Shown here piece after piece: positions 1 through 5,219 of a stretch of DNA of 6,691 nucleotides (positions within the stretch are counted from its first letter, which is position 1; every line of letters begins with the position of its first letter). The translations under genes and the position numbers were made by a program. Under the pieces are notes generated by a model, which worked only from the letters and a program-made list of their open reading frames with translations, did not search any database and was not told the origin of the DNA. This DNA is from JBJXGF01 sp046153015 (GTDB lineage: Bacteria; Actinomycetota; Acidimicrobiia; Acidimicrobiales; CAIXPF01): the NCBI GenBank assembly GCA_046153015.1, contig JBJXGF010000327.1, positions 1 to 6,691 on the forward strand, read 5' to 3'.

Positions 1-135
1 CGGCTCGCTGGCGCTCCCCGGCCGCCCGGCTTCGCGTCGCTCAGCCGCGCCGGTCCTGGGGGCTGCGCCCCCAGACCCCATCGGCGTCCGGCTCGCTGGC
101 GCTCCCCGGCCGCCCGGCTTCGCTTCGCTCAGCCG
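1..135. repeat. Direct repeat pair, 47 bp units at 88-bp period
   Basis: Positions 1-47 and 89-135 are the same sequence except for one base (36 is g, 124 is t). Each unit starts CGGCTCGCTGGCGCTC and ends with a short inverted arm, CGGCT (27-31, 115-119) and AGCCG (43-47, 131-135). The 41 bp between the units holds a GC hairpin. The second unit runs into the end of the DUF35 gene and contains its stop codon. Because the left unit begins at the window edge, the array may continue outside. This looks like a dispersed intergenic repeat and not a CRISPR, since there are only two copies, they are rich in simple CGCTC-like words, and they have a partial relative at 2300-2375. Confidence 0.85.
56..74. 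terminator. GC hairpin of intergenic repeat, copy 1; possible terminator
   Basis: CTGGGGGC (56-63) and GCCCCCAG (67-74) form a perfect 8-bp stem with a 3-nt TGC loop. The hairpin lies about 55 nt past the stop codon of the minus-strand DUF35 gene, where a transcript of the thiolase-like/DUF35 operon would be expected to end. There is no T-run on either side, so if it terminates it is not a textbook intrinsic terminator. The same 27-bp block (56-82) recurs exactly at 2300-2326. Confidence 0.5.
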
Positions 136-548
136 GTGGGGCGGAAGAGGGGGATGGCGACGCCGTCGACGGCGTCCTCGAAGCAGACCTCGACGGGCAT
201 GCCCACCTGCACGGCCTCGGGCTCCACGTCGACCAAGTTGGTGGTCACGTGGGGGCCCTCGGCCAGCTCGACGATGGCCAGCACATAGGGCACGAGGCCG
301 GCCATCTTCGGGTGGGTGGGGCGGCGGGCCACGGTGAAGGTGTAGACCGTGCCCCGACCCGAGGCCTGCTCCCACGAGAGATCGGTCGAGCCGCAGCGGA
401 TGCAGTTGTAGCGCCCGTAGTGCTGCGCGTTCTGGCAGGCGCCGCAGCGCTGGATGAGGAACTCGCCTCGGCCGGTGGCGGCCCAGAACGGCTCGGTGAA
501 CGGCGACGCCTCGGCGGGCCGGGGCCGCACGGCGGGATAGCCGGCCAT
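129..548 (-). CDS. Zn-ribbon / OB-fold (DUF35) protein, thiolase partner
   Basis: This 139-aa protein matches the DUF35 family, which pairs with thiolase-superfamily proteins and binds acyl-CoA. Residues 1-30 form the N-terminal helix region (SPFTEPFWAATGRGE). Residues 31-55 form a rubredoxin-like zinc ribbon with cysteines C35-X2-C38 and C49-X2-C52. From about residue 60 to the end is an OB-fold, opening with the typical GRGTVYTFTVARRPTHP strand. All four zinc ligands are intact and the length is normal for the family. The start at 548 is set by its overlap with the upstream thiolase-like gene (TGATG, one shared base) and by a Shine-Dalgarno-like GGTGGAG (560-554) five bases before the ATG. 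The two genes are almost certainly co-transcribed and translationally coupled, and I infer one complex. The substrate cannot be read from this protein alone. The stop codon lies inside a copy of the intergenic repeat. Confidence 0.93.
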   Translation of the reverse strand: MAGYPAVRPRPAEASPFTEPFWAATGRGEFLIQRCGACQNAQHYGRYNCIRCGSTDLSWEQASGRGTVYTFTVARRPTHPKMAGLVPYVLAIVELAEGPHVTTNLVDVEPEAVQVGMPVEVCFEDAVDGVAIPLFRPTG

Positions 549-1729
549 CAGCGCTCCACCCCCAGCACCAGGCTCGCCTGCTCGCTCATGATCCCCCCGT
601 TGCCGTTCACGAACGCGAACTCCAGGTCCTTCACCTGCCGGTCCCCGCTGCGGCCCTGCACCTGGCGGACCGCCTCGGTCACGTGGCTCATGCCCCCCGC
701 CAGGCCCGGCTGGCCGAAGCTGAGCTGGCCCCCGTGCGGGTTGAGCGGGAAGTCCCCGTTCCAGCGGAAGTCGTGCTCGTCGACGAACGCGCCGGCCGCG
801 CCTTTCGGGCAGAAGCCGGCGTCTTCGAGGGTGACCATCACCGTGATCGTGTAGCAGTCGTACAGCGAGGCGAGGCCGATCTGGCCCCGGTTCACGCCCG
901 ACATGGCGAAGGCCCGGTCGGCGGCCGCCTTGACCGCCGAGTCGGTGAGGCTCGGGGCGTAGGTGATGCTCTTGTGGGGGCACATCTCCCCCGCGCCGAG
1001 CAGCCACGCTGGCTTGTTGGCCAGGCCCTTCGCCAGCTCGGGCCGGGAGACCACCAGCGCGGCGCCGCCGGCGGCGGGCATCACGATCTCGAGCATCCGC
1101 AGCGGGTCGGCGATCATCTCGGAGTTGAGCACGTCGTCGATCGTGATCGGCTGGCCGTAGAAGATCGCCTCGGGGTTCACGCAGGCGTTGTCCCGCTGGT
1201 GCACGGCGATCTTGGCCCGCTGCTCGGGGGTGCAGCCGTACTCGTGCATGTAGCGGTTGGCGATCATGGCGTAGCCGACGTTCGCGCCCGTGTTGCCGTA
1301 AGGGATCTCGAACTCGGCGAACGCGCTCTTGTCCCGCCCGCCGCCGCCGCGACGTTGACCATCGGGGCGCGGCTTGGGCCGCTCCCGGCGGGCGGCGGTC
1401 ACGCACACCACCGCGTTGCACATGCCGGCCTGGATGGCGGCGGCCGCCCGCCAGATCATCCCCGCCCCGGTGGCGCCGCCCAGGTCGACGGTCTCGGCGA
1501 ACGCGGCCTTGATCCCCATGAACTCCACCAGCGTGGAGGGCACCAGCATGTCGACCCCGCCCATCGGGTGGCAGATGATGCCGTCGATCTCGGAGAACGG
1601 GATCCCCGAGTCCTCGATGGCCTGCATGCCGACCTTGGCGAACATCCCGATCGTGGTCTCACCGTCGGTCCAGCGGCTCGGCTTGAGCTCGCCGACGCCG
1701 ACCACGGCGGCGCTGCCCCGTAGCGTCAT
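548..1729 (-). CDS. Thiolase-superfamily (SCP2-thiolase/Ltp-like) protein with atypical active site
   Basis: This 393-aa, full-length protein belongs to the lipid-transfer/SCP2-thiolase branch: GVGE near the N terminus, the IPYGNTGANVGYAMIANRYMHEYG-type core split around residues 142-165, the DCYTI motif at 291-295, and NPHGG at 330-334. The residues that make a thiolase a thiolase are changed. The nucleophile region reads VDLGGATGAGM (81-91) with no cysteine, the usual His-Asp-Cys triplet is Y290-D291-C292, and the GHP motif is GQP (339-341). Known Ltp2 aldolases, which cleave steroid side-chain CoA esters together with a DUF35 partner, have a similarly rebuilt site that depends on tyrosines. 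An aldolase or other C-C lyase on acyl-CoA is therefore more likely than ketoacyl-CoA thiolysis. The substrate is unknown. A glycine run (about 128-131) sits in a surface-loop position. It is first in a two-gene operon, and a G-rich GAGAGGGGG (1742-1734) lies four bases before the ATG. Confidence 0.93.
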   Translation of the reverse strand: MTLRGSAAVVGVGELKPSRWTDGETTIGMFAKVGMQAIEDSGIPFSEIDGIICHPMGGVDMLVPSTLVEFMGIKAAFAETVDLGGATGAGMIWRAAAAIQAGMCNAVVCVTAARRERPKPRPDGQRRGGGGRDKSAFAEFEIPYGNTGANVGYAMIANRYMHEYGCTPEQRAKIAVHQRDNACVNPEAIFYGQPITIDDVLNSEMIADPLRMLEIVMPAAGGAALVVSRPELAKGLANKPAWLLGAGEMCPHKSITYAPSLTDSAVKAAADRAFAMSGVNRGQIGLASLYDCYTITVMVTLEDAGFCPKGAAGAFVDEHDFRWNGDFPLNPHGGQLSFGQPGLAGGMSHVTEAVRQVQGRSGDRQVKDLEFAFVNGNGGIMSEQASLVLGVER

Positions 1730-1733
1730 GACG

Positions 1734-1768
1734 CCCCCTCTCGTTACGCGGTTCTGCGCCGGACGCTA
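1734..1768 (-). promoter_or_regulatory. Candidate -10 and RBS for the thiolase-like/DUF35 operon
   Basis: On the minus strand TAGCGT (1768-1763) fits the actinobacterial -10 pattern TANNNT. Initiation about 7 nt on would give a leader of roughly 27 nt that contains the purine-rich GAGAGGGGG (1742-1734) close to the ATG. No convincing -35 is visible. This is a pattern match only. Confidence 0.35.
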
Positions 1769-1786
1769 CCCGACCCGCCCGGCGCG

Positions 1787-1801
1787 TATCAGGCGCAGGT
1801 G
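1787..1801 (+). promoter_or_regulatory. Candidate -10 placing the mRNA start on the GTG at 1799
   Basis: TATCAG (1787-1792) resembles a -10 box but lacks the conserved final T. The base 7 nt after its end is G1799, the first base of the GTG start, so the transcript could be leaderless. This is weaker than the two ANNNTANNNT boxes elsewhere in the window, but it is the only TA-containing word in the right place. Confidence 0.25.
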
Positions 1802-2293
1802 TGCGGCGGTCAGACCCACATGCCCTTCCTCTCTCGAATCGGGCTCGGCGGGCGGACCGCACTGGAGATCGCCGGCGACCGGGCGGTGATCACGCGCCGA
1901 TGGCGGCGCCGCCCGGTGGTGATCGACCGCGCCGAGGGCGTGATCGAGCTGCCGAACGGGCGGCGCGTGCCGCTGCGGGAGTGCCGCGCCAACCTCCAAC
2001 GCAAGGGCGTCACCGAGCACCCGCTCACCGAGTTCTGGCGCGCCCAGCACCGGCGCCGCCGCTGCTCCCTGTCGCTCGTCGGCTTCACCAAGAGGGACCC
2101 GCGCGTGCAGCACCCAGGACGGGCCCGCGGCGACCGGGTCTGGCTCGAGACGGCGCACGATTCCCCGAAGGTGATCTACGAGGGCGAAGAGGCGCTGACG
2201 CTGCTCGAGTTCCTCGACGGCTGCGGGCTGGCGGCGGTCTCGCCGCCGCCGGAGCGCAGGTCCCCCGCGCCGCGCCAGCCGATCCGGCTCTAG
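1799..2293 (+). CDS. Hypothetical protein, basic, beta-rich; unknown family
   Basis: I do not recognise this 164-aa protein. The frame has strong G/C third positions and is the only plausible coding frame here. Residues about 20-60 look like a run of short beta strands (TALEIAGDRAVITRR, RPVVIDRAEGVIELPNGRRVPL) and residues 130-142 form an amphipathic helix (EEALTLLEFLDG). A strand series ending in one helix would fit a PH-like small domain, but that is a guess. The middle (81-110) is very basic, and the last 20 residues are Pro/Arg-rich and probably disordered. No signal peptide or membrane segment is visible, so it is probably cytoplasmic. The start is uncertain: GTG at 1799 fits a leaderless transcript, while ATG at 1820 (157 aa, MPFLSR...) is an equal rival. 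It diverges from the thiolase-like operon and converges with yceH. Confidence 0.75.
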   Translation: MCGGQTHMPFLSRIGLGGRTALEIAGDRAVITRRWRRRPVVIDRAEGVIELPNGRRVPLRECRANLQRKGVTEHPLTEFWRAQHRRRRCSLSLVGFTKRDPRVQHPGRARGDRVWLETAHDSPKVIYEGEEALTLLEFLDGCGLAAVSPPPERRSPAPRQPIRL

Positions 2294-2299
2294 GCCTCG

Positions 2300-2318
2300 C
2301 TGGGGGCTGCGCCCCCAG
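2300..2318. terminator. GC hairpin between convergent genes; possible two-way terminator
   Basis: CTGGGGGC (2300-2307), a TGC loop, and GCCCCCAG (2311-2318) form an 8-bp GC-rich stem. It begins 7 bp after the stop of the plus-strand hypothetical gene and lies 66 bp beyond the stop of yceH on the other strand. That is a good position for ending both transcripts. There is no T-tract on either side. Confidence 0.5.
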
Positions 2319-2375
2319 ACCCCATCCCCGCCCGGCTCGCTGACGCTCGCACGGTCGGCAGGCCTCGCTCCGCTC
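2300..2375. repeat. Intergenic repeat, copy 2 (hairpin plus CGCTC modules)
   Basis: Positions 2300-2348 match 56-104 at 45 of 49 bases with no gap, including an exact 27-bp block (2300-2326) that forms the hairpin. After a variable stretch, 2361-2375 (GGCCTCGCTCCGCTC) matches 116-130 at 13 of 15 bases. The element therefore has three modules in the same order as copy 1: a hairpin, then CGGCTCGCTGRCGCTC, then GGCYTCGCTYCGCTC. It fills most of the 91-bp gap between two convergent genes. Confidence 0.8.
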
Positions 2376-2384
2376 GCCCTCGCC

Positions 2385-3080
2385 TCAGCCCTCGAGGTCG
2401 GTCTCGCCCAGCCGTTCGCAGAGCTGGTCGAACTGGCGGCGCAGCAGGTCGAGGTCCGAGCGCAGCGACTGGACCTCCTCCTCCAGCTCCGCCACCCGGT
2501 CGGCCAGCGGGGAACGCCCGGCGCCGGCCGACGCGGCGCCGGCGGGCGAGGGGGCCGGCCCGTCGTGGTACGCCCACTCGGGCGCCTGCGCGTGGCCGGC
2601 GAGCAGGTGGGCGTAGCGCTGCTCCTTCTGGCCCGGCCGGCGCTCGAGCTGCACCACGAAGGGTTCGGGCCGCTCGGCGAGCGAGCGCAGCGCGGCGGCC
2701 ACGTCCTCGAGCGAGGAGAAATCGGCCAGGCGCTCGGTGCGGGTGCGCAGCTCGGCCAGGGTTTGGGGGCCGCGCAGCATGATCACGCTGAGCACGGCGA
2801 GCTCCCGCGCCGAGAGGCCCCACGCCTCGTCGAGCACGTGCTTGTGCTTGTGGGCGCGCTGGCCGGAGCCGAGCACGGTGCGGGCCAGCTTCTGGTCCCG
2901 CAGCGAGCGCATCGTCTGGTCGACGGTCACCTCGCTCAGCTCCACGATCGGGTCACGGCTCGTCTTCTGGTTGCAGGCGAGGCGCAGCGAGTTGGTGGAG
3001 AGCGGATACTGATCCGGGGTGGCCCTCTCCTTCTCAACAAGGCAGCCGAGCACCCTGATCTCCTCGGCGGTCAGCTCCAT
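2385..3080 (-). CDS. yceH: YceH/DUF480 (UPF0502) family winged-helix protein
   Basis: This 231-aa protein matches the YceH family, whose fold is two winged-helix domains and whose biochemical role is not established. The family signature is clear at the N terminus: LTAEEIRVLGCLVEKE (3-18), TPDQYPLSTNSL (21-32), ACNQK (35-39) and SRDPI (41-45). A second winged-helix segment follows at about 88-160 (LSARELAVLSVIMLRGPQT, then RPGQKEQRYAHLL). Residues 174-190 are an Ala/Pro/Gly linker. Residues about 193-225 form a coiled coil with hydrophobic heptad positions (L199, V203, L206, L210, L213, F217, L220, L224), which suggests a dimer or a partner-binding tail. The length is close to the E. coli protein. 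Its start lies only 61 bp from that of the divergent hydrolase. No strong Shine-Dalgarno is seen, and the -10-like TACGCT lies just nine bases before the ATG. Confidence 0.95.
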   Translation of the reverse strand: MELTAEEIRVLGCLVEKERATPDQYPLSTNSLRLACNQKTSRDPIVELSEVTVDQTMRSLRDQKLARTVLGSGQRAHKHKHVLDEAWGLSARELAVLSVIMLRGPQTLAELRTRTERLADFSSLEDVAAALRSLAERPEPFVVQLERRPGQKEQRYAHLLAGHAQAPEWAYHDGPAPSPAGAASAGAGRSPLADRVAELEEEVQSLRSDLDLLRRQFDQLCERLGETDLEG

Positions 3081-3089
3081 ACGTCCGCC

Positions 3090-3099
3090 AGCGTAGGGT
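3090..3099. promoter_or_regulatory. Candidate bidirectional -10 box, yceH / hydrolase
   Basis: The sequence AGCGTAGGGT fits ANNNTANNNT. It reads as a minus-strand -10 TACGCT (3095-3090) for yceH and a plus-strand -10 TAGGGT (3094-3099) for the hydrolase, with the TA at 3094-3095 shared. On the minus strand, initiation would fall around 3084-3082, leaving a leader of two to four bases. On the plus strand it would fall near 3106, giving a leader of about 35 nt that holds the GAAGGGG ribosome site at 3122-3128. No clear -35 is visible on either side. Confidence 0.4.
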
Positions 3100-3121
3100 C
3101 ACATTGGTGCCCACGCCGGCC

Positions 3122-3128
3122 GAAGGGG
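3122..3128 (+). promoter_or_regulatory. Ribosome binding site of the hydrolase
   Basis: GAAGGGG is the best purine-rich match before the ATG at 3142. The gap of 13 nt is longer than usual, but no nearer in-frame start is available upstream. The protein's first beta strand (VRLTFTASDGLTL) begins right after the ATG, so the start is well placed. Confidence 0.45.
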
Positions 3129-3141
3129 CAACATCACCCGA

Positions 3142-3996
3142 ATGGATCCCGTGCGACTGACCTTCACCGCGTCCGACGGCCTCACGCTCGTGGCCGACGC
3201 GTACGGCGACCCGCAGGCGGCCCCGGTCATCCTCGCCCACGGCGGCGGCCAGACCCGCCACGCCTGGGGCGGCACGGCCGCGGCGCTGGCCAGGGCCGGC
3301 TGGTACGCAGTGGCCTACGACCAGCGGGGCCACGGCGAGAGCGACTGGTCGGCCGAGCTGCACTACGACATCGCCTGCTTCGCCGACGACCTGACCACGA
3401 TCGCCCGGAGCTTCTCCACCAAGCCGGCGGTGGTGGGCGCCTCGCTCGGCGGCGTGTGCGCCATGCTCGCCGAGGGCGAGGAGCCGCGGGAGGTGTTCTC
3501 GGCGATCGTGCTGGTCGACATCACGCCCCGCGTGGAAGACGCCGGCGCCGATCGGATCATGCACTTCATGACCGACAAGGTCGACGAGGGCTTCGCCACG
3601 CTCGAGGAGGTGGCCGACGCCGTCGCCGCCTACCAGCCGCACCGCACGCGCCCGTCCAACCTGTCGGGCCTGGAGAAGAACGTGCGCCTCGGCGAGGACG
3701 GGCGGTACCGCTGGCATTGGGATCCGGCGTGGATCCGCTGGGCGCAGGAGGCCAGGGTGAGCCGCGACCCCGAGCGCCTGCCCGCCGCCGCCCGCACCAT
3801 CGGCTGCCCGGTGCTGCTCGTGCGGGGCCGCATGAGCGACCTCGTGAGCATGGACAAGGTGGAGGACTTCCTCGCCACCGTGCCCCACGCCCGGTTCGTC
3901 GACGTGGCCGGCGCCGCCCACATGGTCGCCGGCGACCGCAACGATGTGTTCACCGAGGCGGTCGCCGGCTTCCTCGGCGAGCTCCGCTCGGCGTAG
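3142..3996 (+). CDS. Alpha/beta hydrolase
   Basis: This 284-aa single-domain, cytoplasmic protein has the alpha/beta-hydrolase fold. The oxyanion-hole motif is HGGGQTRHAW (33-42), followed by YDQRGHGES (59-67) at the classic strand-4 turn. The nucleophile elbow is GASLGG with Ser101. The probable acid is D233 in VRGRMSD, and the catalytic His is H260 in GAAHMVAGD. The triad is therefore complete and in order, so an active serine hydrolase is expected. The Gly-Gly-Gly after the first His and the MVAGDRND ending are seen in many actinobacterial hydrolases of unassigned substrate. The lid region (about 130-205) is helical and Trp-rich near 191-200 (WHWDPAWIRW), which suggests a hydrophobic pocket. 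Its role as esterase, lipase-like or C-C hydrolase cannot be chosen from sequence. The C-S lyase gene starts 14 bp after the stop, so the two probably share a transcript. Confidence 0.95.
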   Translation: MDPVRLTFTASDGLTLVADAYGDPQAAPVILAHGGGQTRHAWGGTAAALARAGWYAVAYDQRGHGESDWSAELHYDIACFADDLTTIARSFSTKPAVVGASLGGVCAMLAEGEEPREVFSAIVLVDITPRVEDAGADRIMHFMTDKVDEGFATLEEVADAVAAYQPHRTRPSNLSGLEKNVRLGEDGRYRWHWDPAWIRWAQEARVSRDPERLPAAARTIGCPVLLVRGRMSDLVSMDKVEDFLATVPHARFVDVAGAAHMVAGDRNDVFTEAVAGFLGELRSA

Positions 3997-4010
3997 GCCA
4001 GACTCCTCCC

Positions 4011-5189
4011 ATGCGGTTCGACGACCTGGACCTGGCCGACCTGCGCCGGCGGCGCGGCGCGAAATGGGGCCGCTACGGCCCCGACGTGCTGCCTGCCTGG
4101 GTGGCCGACATGGACTTCGAACCGCCGGAGCCGGTGCGCCGGGCGGTGCTCGAGCTGGTCGAGACCGGCGACCTCGGCTACCCCTGGATCCGGGGCGAGA
4201 CCAACCCCGTGATCGACGCGTTCGTCGCCCGCATGCACGACCGCTTCGGCTGGGCGGTCGACCCCGAGCGGGTGGCGCTCACCGGCGACGTGCTGCAGCC
4301 GATCGCCTGGCTGCTCGAGCTGTGGAGCGCCCCGGGCGACGGGGTGGCGATCCAGACGCCGATCTACCCGCCGTTCCTGCGGGTGGTGGAGGAGACCGGC
4401 CGGCGGGTGGTCGACAACCCGCTGGGCGCCGCCGACGCCGGCGCCCCCCTCGACCTCGACGGCCTGCGCGCCGCGCTGGCGGCGGAGGGCGCCGAGGGCC
4501 GAACGAAGGTGCTGCTCCTGTGCCACCCCCACAACCCGAGCGGGCGGGTGTTCACCGAGGCGGAGCTGCGCGGCCTCGGTGAGCTGGCCGTGGAGCGGGA
4601 CCTGATCGTGATCTCCGACGAGATCCACGCCGACCTCGTGTACCCCGGCCGGCGGTTCACGCCGTTCGCCGCGCTCGAGCCGGCCTTCGCCGAGCGCACG
4701 GTCACGCTCACCTCGGCCACCAAGGCGTTCAACATCGCCGGGCTGCGCCTGGCGGTGGCGGTGTTCGGCTCGGCCCGGCTCCACGAACGCTGGCTGCGGG
4801 TCCACCCGTTCCTGCTGGGCGGGGTGGGCGCGCCCGGCATCGCCGCCACCGTCGCCGCGTGGCGCCACGGCCAGCCCTGGCTCGACGAGCTGATCGGCTA
4901 TCTCGACGGCAACCGCCGGCTGGTGGAGGAGTTCGTGACCGACCGGCTGCCCGGCGTCGCCCACGTGAAGCCCGAGGCCACCTACCTGGCCTGGCTCGAC
5001 TGCCGAGAGCTCGTGCGGCGCAAGGTGACCGACAACCCGGCCGAGCTGTTCCTCGAGAAGGCGAAGGTGGCGCTGAACGACGGCGCCGATTTCGGCGTGC
5101 ACGGCCAGGGCTTCGTGCGCCTCAACTTCGCCACGTCCCGGGCGCTGCTCACCGAGATCCTCGAGCGCATGGAGCAGGCGCTGCTCTGA
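4011..5189 (+). CDS. MalY/PatB-type PLP-dependent C-S lyase / aminotransferase
   Basis: This 392-aa protein is a fold-type I PLP enzyme of the MalY/PatB group, the cystathionine beta-lyases and cysteine-S-conjugate lyases that split C-S bonds to give pyruvate, ammonia and a thiol. The N-terminal signature KWGRYGPDVLPAWVADMDF (18-36) is typical of this group, as is GYPW (56-59). PLP-binding residues are visible: N175 in HNPSGR, D203 in SDEIH, Schiff-base lysine K238 in TSATKAFNIAGLR, and the carboxylate-binding arginine R370 in GFVRLNFA. All are intact and the length is usual for the family. The ATG at 4011 matches the family N terminus; the open frame extends far upstream, but that part overlaps the hydrolase and has no coding character. 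There is no Shine-Dalgarno in the 14-nt spacer (GCCAGACTCCTCCC), so translation probably depends on ribosomes finishing the hydrolase. A plain aminotransferase role remains possible. Confidence 0.93.
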   Translation: MRFDDLDLADLRRRRGAKWGRYGPDVLPAWVADMDFEPPEPVRRAVLELVETGDLGYPWIRGETNPVIDAFVARMHDRFGWAVDPERVALTGDVLQPIAWLLELWSAPGDGVAIQTPIYPPFLRVVEETGRRVVDNPLGAADAGAPLDLDGLRAALAAEGAEGRTKVLLLCHPHNPSGRVFTEAELRGLGELAVERDLIVISDEIHADLVYPGRRFTPFAALEPAFAERTVTLTSATKAFNIAGLRLAVAVFGSARLHERWLRVHPFLLGGVGAPGIAATVAAWRHGQPWLDELIGYLDGNRRLVEEFVTDRLPGVAHVKPEATYLAWLDCRELVRRKVTDNPAELFLEKAKVALNDGADFGVHGQGFVRLNFATSRALLTEILERMEQALL

Positions 5190-5193
5190 GCTC

Positions 5194-5205
5194 CCGGCGC
5201 GCCGG
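5194..5205. other. 12-bp perfect palindrome between convergent genes
   Basis: CCGGCGCGCCGG lies in the 30-bp gap between the ends of the C-S lyase and the pentapeptide-repeat gene. With no loop bases it would make a poor hairpin, and no T-run follows on either strand. It could be part of a weak terminator or simply chance in GC-rich DNA. Confidence 0.3.
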
Positions 5206-5219
5206 TCGGCCCGGTCGAT

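Noticed and set aside
1..135. Possible CRISPR repeats
   Set aside because: There are only two units, both built of CGCTC-like words, and the spacer contains a hairpin that recurs elsewhere. There is no leader or cas gene.
1346..1353. CCG-type triplet run as a microsatellite or frameshift hotspot
   Set aside because: It encodes a short glycine run in a loop of the thiolase-like protein, and the frame is intact on both sides.
549..1421. In-frame extension of the DUF35 reading frame upstream to 1421
   Set aside because: The extension is an Arg/Gly/Pro-rich shadow of the thiolase-like gene. The real start at 548 has a ribosome site and the TGATG junction.
683..1723. Long plus-strand open frame opposite the thiolase-like gene
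   Set aside because: Its translation is His/Val/Gly/Arg-rich with no recognisable motif, as expected for the antisense of a GC-rich gene.
2565..4010. Open frame upstream of and in frame with the C-S lyase
   Set aside because: It overlaps yceH and the hydrolase on better-supported frames, and its residues are low-complexity Arg/Ala/Gly. Family homology begins at the ATG at 4011.
3630..5102. 490-codon minus-strand open frame opposite the hydrolase and C-S lyase
   Set aside because: Antisense shadow. The sense strand shows complete catalytic motifs for both enzymes.
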